A stretch of DNA of 41,825 nucleotides from a virus. Under the pieces are notes generated by a model. The model did not search any database. It saw only the letters and a program-made list of their open reading frames with translations, and was not told the DNA's origin. Position numbers and translations under genes: made by a program. Numbering within the stretch: the first letter of the stretch is position 1; every line of letters starts with the position of its first letter. Of the stretch, positions 27,401 to 33,900 are shown piece after piece. The stretch lies in IMG/VR virus record IMGVR_UViG_3300042504_002712, positions 1 to 41,825 of that record; one strand, 5' to 3'.

Positions 27401-28016
27401 TTGCAGCTCGTTGGCCTACAGTTAGACGGTTCCATGCTGCTGCGGGTAGATAGCGTCGCGTCACGTTTCCACGACGAGCAGGTTTGCCGTCAGAAGTGCG
27501 CCACTTTTGTTTTGTCCACTTCGAAAGTGAACGTTGTTTTTTTGTCTTTCCACCCTTGTAGCCACCACCAGCTTTTCTGTATGCGATTGCAAGTAGCTGA
27601 GCTTTTCTTGCACTCCACTGACCCGGGTTTCCACCCTTTGAGCCAGCCATAATTCTTTTCTTTAAAGTTTCTCGAACTTCTGGTTTTGTGTAGTTTGCGC
27701 TCTTGGAGTCAACTTTTCGACCACCACGACCGCCGATTACCCTGCGTACCTCGCGCTCAATTTCTTGTCTTCTAAATCTTCTACCTGAGTGGCCGATGCC
27801 AGATACCCTTCTGTAGTCAGATTCGTTTGTGCATGGCATCCATGATGCGGCTCCACTTCGGTTGTTGTACCTTCTGATACCAATGCAACCGATTTGTCTC
27901 GCTCTAACTCTGGCTGAATCCGGGTTGTCAAACACGTCGGGGTCAGATGGATTCACGACGCGAGCGCCGAATATCACCTTTTCTTCTATGTTTTGCATTT
28001 CTGCGGAATCATCCAT
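15489..28016 (-). CDS. Giant multidomain protein: DUF5872-like, Nudix, HTH array, two J-domains, zeta-like kinase, ADP-ribosyltransferase
   Basis: 4175 aa in one uninterrupted frame. Order: C44-x17-C62; DUF5872-like basic region (about 105-232); basic helix plus acidic loop DADGD (271-303); HTH (425-470); three NPxTxxPYTxxEL-like repeats (882-1001); acidic linker (1040-1068); Nudix domain (1868-2015); five HTH modules (2280-2610); J-like domain without HPD (2624-2690); canonical J-domain with HPD at 3234-3236; P/Q-rich linker (3280-3340); zeta-like P-loop kinase (3370-3640); HTH (3643-3675); ADP-ribosyltransferase with R4092, STS and E4148/E4150. Six [IV][TS]GxM motifs lie between modules. 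No signal peptide or membrane segment. The ATG has a weak ribosome-binding site and a 122-bp leader with two hairpins. Its place in the virion operon suggests a packaged, delivered effector protein; that is inference. Confidence 0.88.
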   Translation of the reverse strand: MDDSAEMQNIEEKVIFGARVVNPSDPDVFDNPDSARVRARQIGCIGIRRYNNRSGAASWMPCTNESDYRRVSGIGHSGRRFRRQEIEREVRRVIGGRGGRKVDSKSANYTKPEVRETLKKRIMAGSKGGNPGQWSARKAQLLAIAYRKAGGGYKGGKTKKQRSLSKWTKQKWRTSDGKPARRGNVTRRYLPAAAWNRLTVGQRAATNRKKIQGSREGRQFVENTEAAKRARKRSTRGQKHIEFYEDFEFKAIGSRIGKVTRRRNFGSSTGGRAARRIGGKLRGAFATFDPNAIDADGDSVVQEGTIQERRIGARIAQAAQRAAASTPDNIGRIRRQPQVDEARAFGRAERLADGRYATTLPSSIARTQPSPRKIRRGSTQTRRIEETKPKKIRQSKRPETKPTTEIRAAVRDAKPEPKLYPPKYERDAVRSIRDSRPEIYRQFITGESTVAEIADRFDVVRDEIQQAINQHKKLRKSNRNKFTNNNPRLTRAIEKFSNSRNAFTEAISEGRFRDWDSMVQYVFRNPDSSKNRDNMVQDLFDTFKTGKNPDRSSNISLGYVPSVREDDKRLVKTFSDSRKPRPGFRGLDQFEVQPKRTTSAASFEQRTPRSYRRDDLIADAMAGGYTITGKMSGSMTPKQEQEWKRKEWKRQQLKGFAIDPNASTKFPSLNAVLAGRDVTKSIEALDALDDTQLDNLWTSTIGDISSVPGMSVPAYQAKNAPLSPRELALAASVKRPLVKAFVDEYKKFNAGGIIAGLDIDAMSDGDIQSFFNTFVLPELTNTGSPSVQDVEQAAQLLPTQARLSDAERLLAALPSSFQTLEYRMKVGRKVLAEEGYDVDTPEFDAALQRFLDESEQKDLDNFNEQLTTWLNGGKPVKAVKKIPINPDTNEPYTEQELRDQIDAVSEAIEVIQENFDPEMFNELQQINGISSLLNEAMALETFLNDPTKVPDESLLPINISTGKPYTLREWIESGAFKLFRMYDNPATKKPFTDAELAEVLLNLALQRREIENKIGPSILSDFNKLGAFNERLINALADLAEDDEDEFELPPGDLLDGEEEEGEEGGMQPDPPSIEEMQQANQDILDSQAERLQNRPEVGDEFTKDDVKNIRDTISSIKKNQEPTTAAPDTDEYWERFGPYDGDKNHPLNKVTDADGKEVGLNSKEYQVDKNLWNEYLAGNYAQEWSDIHNSHIIARYTDVPEELSRYNGEFEEGADPALIDPNIRWDKLIDVLQQTNPELFRKDPKTGEVVGETLDNLAQQLGLQNYGGASFSARAGRVTDASGEIIDTSGPQYRRLLGELAKDERLKQNEQYLGSTKAAAKERAKLWNLFEVGTLTPEEIAFQEEIRDVNTVVQALHMHEVDNSIPSANRTNLDGVARTAFQTRRAAFEKAKTKKLIEGIREIARLSNPNVSTRATASDLQNTIDRAITYLDETIKKIGIEYDQFRRTKQMLHGMISSLLKTRPGLFEVDPKNPNQRNRFGQTGWNRAKEPLLRYMNRIYKWNEEMFGYVDRRTGEEKPGLLRILVNYERSLALQTGDPAGSSSTTAIFNRARQRKQELERFKGELQSLSQQARSQGITGFMKGAGALGRAEDSARRGARRAAEGRFGFADPRILKRYDRAGFDVTKPMLGNASGFNKRFNREIQEAIRNNNQSMENSPAFNRLNQNEKSYMRLLEAVNNTPRLFGNEENPTRLRQRTGRVGQTGSNPSVRTPRYVTPFVNKRPTEFYKSGITGRMEGTSRNERIKNFGGKDKLKLGGFLEVAPEELEDGRWYMVNRHGEIMSPESYPNEDAAYKASLVLGRKFREQQRGQELPQNTAEWEAARLGLRQSGYRAASVHRQNLADIAPIKADGTKNKYIFAVDKLPKQRAGDALILRKNPSTGELEALVIERGFGPHRKDGEGTVALPGGMFDPTKGDADLFDSALREALEETGLRPEDLISSQKLGTIDSPDWDPRFAEGIEVSAVLVEVPSTWEPTAGDDAESARFVPLVDLASGDIPLGFGHAAWFDAAFSAHEDPELSSLGEKFSHLNWLARQRQQRIIRDANELRVAYNAERLERDLTLFDQENPRLKLFPTELPDTTNGGWRPTGSEFDAISKPRVARIIKETHAHLDALINTERAKRGLPPRRTKRNFPQIPPGAVSGSMRAAMTEMGPDEFDKVSRLPNGRDNPAARKFIDDVINLRMTGMDKYSIAKFMSDKAALEFAVRNNGNSPEPKDLVRGHNSQAGRGNELAGLAPTDELIFRIISERKLSIAGNPRHTGPALRRVEPQDEFTKQRNDAAKDVMILALEGMSTPEIADFLDISSARVGKTLRRLGMQEKDGSTTTGDMRDVIRRYEQSPNQKALYVDSIYKRMSLSEISRKYKLPESEVRESVESYRDNVESLQPEHHAIYRKALTDIEADVLSRDEEQITRMRLDGLSISDISEVTKMDNGRVKTIEQRALYKLRRNNSDEFMGVKRELDVINHRRTPSMNYMVGGMTDIEGDGVYFNARDLRDFRNNDKDIYVMNQHMGSSVRDIASRFGMSEDAVRQSINSYSSAIEKTDTFKHKALRRVLATNNSSLSGADIDFINMRNDGASIDDIARYFEVPSESVRARQIAVMSKLNNSDGISGAMKGVRNIDSRNLYRELGVEELASQREIDDAFTFEVSGIMSRAMKNEPNSVDRLYTISEAYKVLSNPAARESYDNFDFDNNDDLSELPELDRLFDSWPMSQYVEPSTNKVRPPWVADAILGEYRQYDNFVKMPHHLGSDEITDDIDDGFLGFDINDSKRDLGISDMYYRRPMPGTREWDNLQREAEIARASGDDRFIFDEEGLIVGKRQSYIPKFDDPSSPDYVGDRYGGLPRGSSTARALNFGSPVSGVTSAGKKKISNRSASNAIAGRIRNDVISGQIQSRPPRDFVKRTTNSLKDDNRRYPFDSRPSESDMQLIESASQNLRQTELLPMAKAYEFEFSGPDGELYNSGILTLAQRPVVVVRFYDEINVPFYMSSGRGGKSNVEPGRWYPFWGVGRDGWFNKTTERDINNFYNIPELRIAAARLDAILPQSSMPTSNKKWNNGDLDWMPREKMSISERQKRFRDAQRAIREADESNTPDNQRRASRQESKKFVGFPIKNSLVPVINGRRNAIDRNGDVSLLGNSILSTRKKFNDVRKEILEIATQDRTSSRRELTNERAKRIVRDMPDGVFDVSVVGRMAIPRKQWSGRDFYKDLEADKNDSLAVLKKKFRDLAKKYHPDRNKGDVSAAARFRAASEAWEILSDARQRSDYDNNFYPEIERRAQQNQNQGNQRPDFPFGFTSQRDNQAPQEEPSETRPTRQAPPRPPYPNPRSGAALPPIDKTLSDRIGYVPPSIKHDPNLWDSMRNHRPEKRNEGIEVPNTFGQGTTKVTDERFFDLYTKVAVGMSEAVKKNRKPGEPKRFISVGGAPGSGKSTMRKSGEAGIPDVDSAVHVDADEIKTVIPEAVAAHAAGDTEWGTVAHEESRVISDMALRVALDRDKDVVYDSTGQYNRGYGTLDYAKAAGYEITAHYVVAPEEFLQERIDMRQLTDPRKLPRHIISATMARNFYIIPEVAQKSDEFYLWGWDGNKKVLLAQKEKGKTLEILDPRAFAHADFFEDYGDHPLVDRPDLSLFPNRRDLEFPSSWVYDAHKMFKRGATVSEIAKELKIRKSSIFKTLTEENVVGAPGTAYSWDSPFRPRSPREPDGPPRPIYQENDITEDPLYTDEDIRDAEEDYYKSFWDDSPTDEDDMPIPGRGRSDRPLIPIDGVPPMSVGDPAPDLTRYKSSGILAEVAKSNEQLTTMFKYAKESTPFRKLISSYLRDGISDKELVDGLKNMRTNHIFATWAYREKSSLSAVWPFDDEKIGTLNDNEITEYAEGVLGDAIVKKLEQAFTEMSAVGVTATDPIGRKFAWEYGIPMDFMKSAQAKFNRKGTITGAMNSKNPFGDPSTWKSLDDLDDELKDYMVDDDLFGKAIKHPLLFWIGPVAPNMIDYLNNGIDAKRKGTEEAYKDKNWSKYIYLHERAYRIQAFEDVMDEMTDEQYWENLSSIWVDSESIGTESDRWLELLQSNRGSRDFFMNDDERAELGKLPNKFTVYRGYSSGDPEEFGMSWSTSKDVAEWFARRFARDEDDIILEELQVAKEEVFAYLTRRSEEEIILDMRIAKEKSVKRTKLGPKGKGK
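15522..15761 (-). other. Domain: ADP-ribosyltransferase (R-S-E class)
   Basis: Residues 4086-4165 of the giant protein. VYRGY with R4092, SWSTS (4105-4109), then KDVAEWFARRF, and the catalytic E-x-E at E4148 and E4150 in RRSEEEIILD. All three signature elements are in the correct order. NAD would be the donor; arginine targets are typical of the E-x-E type. Confidence 0.75.
17097..17909 (-). other. Domain: zeta-toxin-like P-loop kinase
   Basis: Residues 3370-3640 of the giant protein. Walker A GGAPGSGKST (3422-3431), HVDADEIK (3448-3455), VVYDSTGQYN (3498-3507) and a lid-like QERIDMRQ segment follow the zeta-toxin layout. Zeta toxins phosphorylate UDP-sugars; this substrate is not shown here. 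Confidence 0.75.
18201..18404 (-). other. Domain: canonical J-domain
   Basis: Residues 3205-3272 of the giant protein. DFYKDLEADKN start, KKKFRDLAKKYHPDRNKGD with HPD at 3234-3236, and AASEAWEILSDARQRSDYD. HPD predicts stimulation of host DnaK ATPase. Confidence 0.9.
19947..20147 (-). other. Domain: J-like domain lacking HPD
   Basis: Residues 2624-2690 of the giant protein. LYRELGVEELASQREIDDAF and ISEAYKVLSNPAARESYDNF match J-domain helices 1 and 3-4, but the loop carries no HPD, so DnaK stimulation is not expected. Confidence 0.7.
20187..21179 (-). repeat. Coding repeat: tandem HTH array with internal duplication
   Basis: Residues 2280-2610. Five modules of the form [ST]xx[ED]IAxxFxxxxxxVrxxi. 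Modules 2+3 (about 2350-2455) align with modules 4+5 (about 2507-2610) at an offset of 156-159 residues, both ending in an NNSD tetrapeptide. This looks like duplication of a two-HTH unit. Confidence 0.75.
21972..22415 (-). other. Domain: Nudix hydrolase
   Basis: Residues 1868-2015 of the giant protein. GDALILRKN strand, LPGGMFDP, and the Nudix helix REALEETGL (1927-1935). The first glutamate of the G-x5-E-x7-REUxEExGU box is not conserved in spacing because of a short insertion; the catalytic REUxEE core is intact. Substrate could be ADP-ribose, NAD or other nucleoside diphosphates. Confidence 0.85.
25002..25379 (-). repeat. Coding repeat: three NPxTxxPYTxxEL-like segments
   Basis: Residues 884-897 (NPDTNEPYTEQEL), 957-970 (NISTGKPYTLREW) and 984-997 (NPATKKPFTDAEL) of the giant protein, each followed by a helix. 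Spacing is 73 and 27 residues. Resembles small plectin-like or leader-type repeats used as spacers; function unknown. Confidence 0.5.
27321..27704 (-). other. Domain: DUF5872-like basic region
   Basis: Residues 105-232 of the giant protein. KGGNPGQWSARKAQLLA, GGYKGGKTKKQRSLSKWT, KWRTSDGKPA, RYLPAAAWNRL and ATNRKKIQGS follow the order of DUF5872, also found in large-virus and phage proteins. Strongly basic; nucleic-acid binding is plausible. Confidence 0.75.
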
Positions 28017-28138
28017 GGAGGCTCGTTAATTTTCTCGAATATCGCTGATTTGCGATAGAAGCAGATGAAACAATCTTACTTTACTAGTACTCGACGGCGG
28101 GAGTACTAAAAGCCGGGTGTCAACCATTGACATTTTTA
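28017..28138 (-). promoter_or_regulatory. Leader of the giant gene with hairpins and an inverted repeat
   Basis: 122 bp between the 802-aa and 4175-aa genes, the longest gap among the giant genes. It holds a perfect 8-bp stem (TAGTACTC 28085-28092 with GAGTACTA 28101-28108), a perfect 6-bp stem (TATCGC 28040-28045 with GCGATA 28052-28057), and the inverted repeat TGTCAACCATTGACA (28118-28132). The leftward TTGACA in it has no good -10 at 16-18 bp. No T-tract follows either stem, so these are not typical terminators; RNA processing or translational control is possible. Confidence 0.5.
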
Positions 28139-30547
28139 TCATACGCCCGATAATGGATTTTCGTCGTCTGTTCGCCGTCCCAGTAACCGTCGCATATTTT
28201 CTACTATTTCCATACGTTGCCTATCTCTCTCCTCCTGAATCATTTCCTCTGTGAACTCTTTTTCCGGGAAAAAAGAAAGCTTGAGTTCCTTGGGGCTCAA
28301 GTTTTCATTACCAGGATAAGACAAAACAATCTCCATCATTTCCACCAGCCCTCTCCTCTTGTTTGCGTCCAGGTCGTCAGCGAGGCTTCGACGTAGAAAG
28401 TTTGGATTTGAATTCAGCGTGCGCTTTAGGTATCCAGGCTGGTTTCTTTTGAGGTATTCCTCGAACCATGTCGACGTAATTGGCGCCAAATTATCGATGC
28501 TCTGTGGATTGCTAACCGACATGTACTCAATAAGTTCTTTTCTCAACGCTTCAACCGTTGGTGCTTGGTACATGGGGAGGTCTGGGGAATTAATCAACGC
28601 ATTCATCTGATTTCGGATGTACTCCAAAACATCTTCTTGCGAGAAGTTGTCTATTTTTTCGTGTTCAGGCAAGGGGATAAATGGTTTATCTGCCGGGTTG
28701 TAACCAAACCCCTCCGCAAATGCTTCATATAGCCGAGTTATTCTTTTGTTGAATTCCGCTATAAGCTTTTCTCTGTCATCATTGTAGAACAGGCGTACGC
28801 CAACTTCATTTCCATTTGCGCCACGCATCGTTGAGAACGGGTTTCTCAGCCATGACTCGAATCTCGTCCAGTATTCCCTCGGGTTTACGGTTGGAGCAAA
28901 ATGCCCGAGAAGGTCACGAGCTTGCTCCCCAGCCGCAGAATCCGGGTTGTCGGCAGTTAGTGAATGAGTAAAAAGTGTTCCATACTGGTCCCTAAATCCC
29001 GGATAGCCGTTCTTGCCAATTGCGGGGGTCCAGTGCACACCGAGATTTGAGATTAGGTCAAGGTTGTCCTTTAGTACTTCACCCAATCCCTTTTTACTGG
29101 AAGATGAGTGTTTCCGCCCTGGTGAAATAAGCTTGCCGAAATTTGCAAATCCGGATGTTATCGACCCCGACCAAATTTTTTCAATTATATCCCTTCTGGA
29201 ATTATCGTTTTTCCAATCGAATGTGAGGTCTCCTCGGGAATCGTCGCCAATCACGTTCCTTTCATCCCTGCCGTTCCAGAGGATGCGGAATTGAGTATTC
29301 GTAGCTGGATTAAATTCGCGCGGAGAACCCTTAAACACGGTTGGCTGCAAGGAAATACCAGCCATTCTTCCAGCAACGCCATCAGAATCTTTAAAACGAG
29401 ACCTTGGTGTGTATTTGCTCGGGTTTGCCCAGTATTCGTCGTTGCCTACGCGCACTCCATTGGACTTTAGGGTCTCTACTAGATGCCGCACGGAATTAAA
29501 AGAATCTCGTAACTCGTGTATCTGAAGCGACCGTCCTATTTTAAACAAACGCTGTTGATTTATGTTCCCGTTAGGTTTTTGGTCTGGTCTTGGATTTGGA
29601 ATCCACCACCCGGTTCTCATGTTCCATCCAAGGCTTTCCATGTAGGCGGAAGCTGCATCTCGAATCGATGCAAGATAACTCTGGTTTTGTTTAAGCCTTT
29701 CAAGTGGCTCGCCGCTGACGTCGTACATAAATCCGTACGGTCCAGAGCCTTTGTCTATTGGGAATGTCCACCAGTCGTAATGCTCAATGTGGAAATTTTT
29801 CCAATCGTCATTCTGCTTCCAGCGCAAAAATTTTTGCGTTTGGTTTGCCTGCTCTTCAATCAGTTTTTCGTCACCGATGTACGGTGTTTCATTTCTGAGC
29901 GGGCCCGACCCCATTGCTCCGCTAATTGTTACTTTTTTCCCAGACTTAGGACCAGTTGAAGCGTAGGCTCTGAATTTATTTCCATTGTAAGAAGTTTTTA
30001 TATCCCTGGTTCCCGGTCTGTTCCAGTAGTGAACCCGGCCGCGCAGTTGCATTGCCGTGATTCTGTCTTCAATTTCTACTTCCAGAGAGTCGATTCCTCC
30101 AGTAGCCAATCTCATCACGTGGTTTTCCATATCCGAAAGAAACTTTCGCCGTTTTTGACCTAGAGACTCTTCTGGGGTTATTGGTTTTATTGCACTAGCG
30201 GCAGTTGCGACTGGTTTTTTTATTGGGTTATATGGCAAATCATCTTCACCCGTAAGGGGGTTCGTCCATTTCCCATCGCCGTCACCATCTCGTGAAACTT
30301 TTTGGAATTTTCTTCTTGCAGCCCTACCTATTGAGCCCAATCTGCGGCCGACCCGTGGCACTCCCTTTCCGGAAATACCGCCGACATTAACCCCTGTTAT
30401 TCCACCACCAGGGCTTGCATCTATTCTGACAACGCCACGTTCCCCCAAATTTTCCCATCCGTCACGATGTTCTCCAGCAGAACGCTTACGTGTGCGTTTT
30501 TTCTTTTTAGAGAAAAGCTCAGGGACCAACTCTTCTTCATTTTTCAT
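28139..30547 (-). CDS. Large phage protein of unknown function (802 aa), virion region
   Basis: Not recognised as a family. Residues 1-30 are very basic (KKKKRTRKR). A glycine-rich stretch (46-70) leads to a basic helix GRAARRKFQKV and an acidic loop RDGDGDGKWTNPLTGEDD (86-103), the same arrangement as in the giant protein. TISGAM (207-212) is the shared [IV][TS]GxM motif. Residues 252-275 contain HYDWWTFPIDKGSGPYGF, a distinct aromatic block. The C-terminal 150 residues are helical and charged. There are no cysteines. The start overlaps the previous stop in TAATG, so translation is coupled. Likely a virion or virion-assembly protein by location. Confidence 0.8.
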   Translation of the reverse strand: MKNEEELVPELFSKKKKRTRKRSAGEHRDGWENLGERGVVRIDASPGGGITGVNVGGISGKGVPRVGRRLGSIGRAARRKFQKVSRDGDGDGKWTNPLTGEDDLPYNPIKKPVATAASAIKPITPEESLGQKRRKFLSDMENHVMRLATGGIDSLEVEIEDRITAMQLRGRVHYWNRPGTRDIKTSYNGNKFRAYASTGPKSGKKVTISGAMGSGPLRNETPYIGDEKLIEEQANQTQKFLRWKQNDDWKNFHIEHYDWWTFPIDKGSGPYGFMYDVSGEPLERLKQNQSYLASIRDAASAYMESLGWNMRTGWWIPNPRPDQKPNGNINQQRLFKIGRSLQIHELRDSFNSVRHLVETLKSNGVRVGNDEYWANPSKYTPRSRFKDSDGVAGRMAGISLQPTVFKGSPREFNPATNTQFRILWNGRDERNVIGDDSRGDLTFDWKNDNSRRDIIEKIWSGSITSGFANFGKLISPGRKHSSSSKKGLGEVLKDNLDLISNLGVHWTPAIGKNGYPGFRDQYGTLFTHSLTADNPDSAAGEQARDLLGHFAPTVNPREYWTRFESWLRNPFSTMRGANGNEVGVRLFYNDDREKLIAEFNKRITRLYEAFAEGFGYNPADKPFIPLPEHEKIDNFSQEDVLEYIRNQMNALINSPDLPMYQAPTVEALRKELIEYMSVSNPQSIDNLAPITSTWFEEYLKRNQPGYLKRTLNSNPNFLRRSLADDLDANKRRGLVEMMEIVLSYPGNENLSPKELKLSFFPEKEFTEEMIQEERDRQRMEIVENMRRLLGRRTDDENPLSGV

Positions 30548-30927
30548 TACGGTCTCTTTTGTTGCTTCATGTACTCCGACTCGTGAAGTTCACCATTTTC
30601 TTTTGCATACAAATCCAAGGCCAATCGGTGGTTGTCGTTTGTTGCACTTCTAAATTTCTTTGCTTCATCTATTTCTTTTTTGAATTTAGATTCAAATTCA
30701 GAAAATGGTTTTGCATCACCGGTGATGAAATCTACTATAGGTAATGATAATCCATCAATATACGCTTCTTTGAGAGCCATTTCATATTCATCTGCGACAA
30801 GGTCTTTGCCTGCGATGAACATAGGTGGGAAATTCAAGTTTTCGAACAGGTCAAAGTATTTGTCTATAAATTTTCCGCGATTGTACTGATATCTTGCATC
30901 GTCTGAGTCGATGTTTGCATTGCTCAT
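30547..30927 (-). CDS. Hypothetical 126-aa acidic protein
   Basis: Not recognised. Mostly helical and charged, with a hydrophobic centre (FPPMFIAGKDLVADEYEMALKEAY). A segment KPFSEFESKFKKEIDEAKKF suggests a coiled coil. It sits 5 bp after the 2126-aa gene and overlaps the 802-aa start by one base (TAATG). The ribosome-binding site is weak, so it relies on coupling. A chaperone-like partner of one of its large neighbours is possible but only from context. Confidence 0.7.
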   Translation of the reverse strand: MSNANIDSDDARYQYNRGKFIDKYFDLFENLNFPPMFIAGKDLVADEYEMALKEAYIDGLSLPIVDFITGDAKPFSEFESKFKKEIDEAKKFRSATNDNHRLALDLYAKENGELHESEYMKQQKRP

Positions 30928-30932
30928 GAACG

Positions 30933-33900
30933 TTACCAGTTTCTATCTTTTATAGGTGAGTATGCGGTTCCGTTTGGGCTTTGGACCTGCAGATTCCTCA
31001 GGTGATTTGTAATAGCGGTATAGTGCTTTATTCCTGTCCTCAGCATAATCATACCTGAGCGATTCATCATAAGCACCCTGTCCCCGGCCGGATTATCAGG
31101 CCTGCTGATAGCTTGAAATAATTCTGATGGAAGCACCGTTTGAACCACATCGGGAATCAATGCGTCAACCCCCAACATCGATGCGCGAGATTCTGCCCCC
31201 AAGTACAGAATGCTTCGCATGGCTGAATTGAGTCTTGTATTGTGTTTTTTTGCATCTATGCCTGCTTGCCCAGGTTGTGATTCATCTTGGCGCATCTGCG
31301 CGAGCTGCACGAACCAGCTGAGATGTTGAGCGTACCAAGCGTTAACTTTTTGACGCAATGCTTTTGTCTCTTCGATTATTCGGATATTCTCCGGTGTGTC
31401 GGGTTTTAATCTAACGTCCCTAAACATATCTTCCCATGCAGACTGCGACATGCCTCGGTTCGGCGGCCGAGTACCCAGTGGACTGTCTCTGTATAGCCCC
31501 TCCAGGGTGAATGCTCCCCATGCATCTGATATATCAAGTGCTTTCAACTTTGACCTACTTGACTTTCTTACGGTGAGGTCTGGGCCGATAGCGGTGAGTT
31601 GTTGAACTACGTCTTCAAGTTGTGCAATTTGAGTTGCGGTGAATTGTCCGGTATTCGCGTCTGGGAGAACACTGTTCGGCGCCAGCAATCTTGCTACCTG
31701 CTGTCCGTGAGATGCATTGACTCCAGTCGAATCAGGAGCGCCAATTGCATTATAGATTCCCCACAGATTTTCGTATAGTTGCCCTGAATTACCAGAAAAC
31801 AAAGCATGAAAAACGTCTTTGTGGAATATTTCCGATTGGTCGGTTATTACGGCAATCATCGTTCCGCCGTGTCCTCCATGATATGAGGACCAACCACCAC
31901 CAGGATTAAATGTCCAATACTCGCCGTGCCCCTCTGCCTTTCCGCCGGCTCCCGGGACAAATCTGTCTCCACGGAGAGCCATGTTTACCCACTCTTCTTC
32001 CTGTGCCGTTTTTTCCGCTGTCGTTCCGGTTGGTGCCTTAACGCCGCGCGTTATCACGAGTGCGCGCCTATTACCTGAAGAATCCACAGAGGTTAAAATT
32101 TCGTCTAATTCTTCTTGATTTACCAGCACCGGCAAGCTGCTAGAACCGTTGTAATACCAAAAGTGAGCAACCTGCACGTCGGCTAGCTGTGTGTAGTTGA
32201 AATCCGCACCGTACATAGGCGTATTTTCCATGCCGGTAAATTTGCTTGTGTCGCTACCATCCCCATTACCCCGCATGGCATCTGCGGCTTTTTTCTGTAG
32301 TACATCCATTGCGACGAGTGCATCAATTTGCTCTTCTGCCAACTGAGCGATACCTTGAGTTGGGTCGTCATACAGGCCCTCGGCTCGATGCTGCGCCCTC
32401 ACGGCGAGGATGTCATCCAGAGAGCGAGGCTGTAACGGAGGAGTCGCCGTTCCCCATGGGTCAAGAAGTTCTGGTGTTGCGTCAAAGGCTCCCTCATTGC
32501 GAGGAATTCCTTTATTCGCCCTTGCTTTCACCCTGTCGAGCATTGCGCGCTTACGCTGATTTCTAGATTTTGCCATTCCTTCAAGTTCGGCACGCTTCAT
32601 CGCCGTAATTGCGTCCAAAGCCACCTGATTTGATGTTATATGTCTATCAAGCAGCATCTTCGCTGCTTCTGCTCTTGCGCCCATCTGCAAATACATACTC
32701 ATGGCAGATTTATTCTTGGGGTTATCGCTGAGTATCGCGAGGGCATCGTTCCGAGCTGTTGCCGCATCCCTGTAAGACGTGGATAAAGTTTTTGATGCCT
32801 GCTGCCAGGCGTCATTTGCCTCGTCTTGTAGTTGTTGTAGCTTGGCAGCCTTGGCATCCGAGAATGAACCAGAGAGGGAAGCACGCTGCAGGTCGGCGGC
32901 ATTTTGAAGCTGCAATGCTCTGTTTATGTCGACAAGCATCTCGTTTATGTCGTTGCCTTTTACGGACTCAGAAGGGATATAAAAGAGTGATGGTTCCAAA
33001 TCCATATCTAGACCTAAGCCATCAATGAAGGAAGTTCTGAAAACATCCTCAAATGCCCTCTTCCCAGCTATCGAACCAAGTTCTGCATTGGGGCTAACTG
33101 AAGAAAATGTTAGACCCAAGTCGGTTATGCTTGAATCTGGATTTGATTCAATTGAGCTATTTGCAAGAGCCTGCATTTCAGCAAACGTGAGTTGACCAAG
33201 TGTCGGAGGCACAGACAAGACAGGGTCGCCGTTCATCTTCGTGGGCTTGTATCCTCTCGCGTCAACTCGAGCAAGTATGTTTGCCCTAAGCGACTCGGCT
33301 TCGACATTTCTTCCAAGTATTCTGTCGACTGCCGCTGCGGCTGGGTCCGTCTTCGCTTTTCCAGTGAGCACCCGAGATGATATGTAAGCTTCGATTGCGT
33401 CCTTGAATGTTCTTGTGGCAACGTCGCCAGGTTTAATCGCATCGCCATCCGGATTCACTTCTGGAGCCAATGTTGCGAATCTGGTTGGGAATACCCCAGC
33501 TGGGGTAATCGAAACTCGTGGGTACGTTTTTGTCTCATCAGGAAGAACCGGGTCGTAGATTGCCGTTTGCTCAATTGGGAGGTTTGAGTAGTCTTCTATG
33601 TATTCGAGACTGACGGAATCCTTGTAGAGACCAGTGCTCGCCTCGTATTCAATGCCTAGCTGGGCATTTCCAACTCCTGGAGTTAAGTCAGGACCAGTGC
33701 CCACGGTCGATGGGTCCGGAGCAAGGGATGATTCTGAAACCATGAGTGGAGCCTTCTGCGGCAATTTTGTTACTTTTTTCGCTGCTTCCGGCTTACCCTG
33801 GTGTGGAACAACGTCGTATCTCTTTGGGCTGTCTCCACCCACTTGTAAATACGAAGACCAAACGTTCTCTAGAATTTTGTTTCGCAATGCAGGCTTTAGG

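Noticed and set aside
28127-28154. Rightward TTGACA-16-GATAAT near the 3' end of the 802-aa gene
   Set aside because: Good match but it would produce only an antisense transcript; the -35 is half of an inverted repeat. Could be chance; needs RNA data.
2397-30257. CACCCGTA word seen five times on the + strand
   Set aside because: At least two copies are Arg-Lys codons in genes and the others are scattered without common context; likely coincidence and codon preference.
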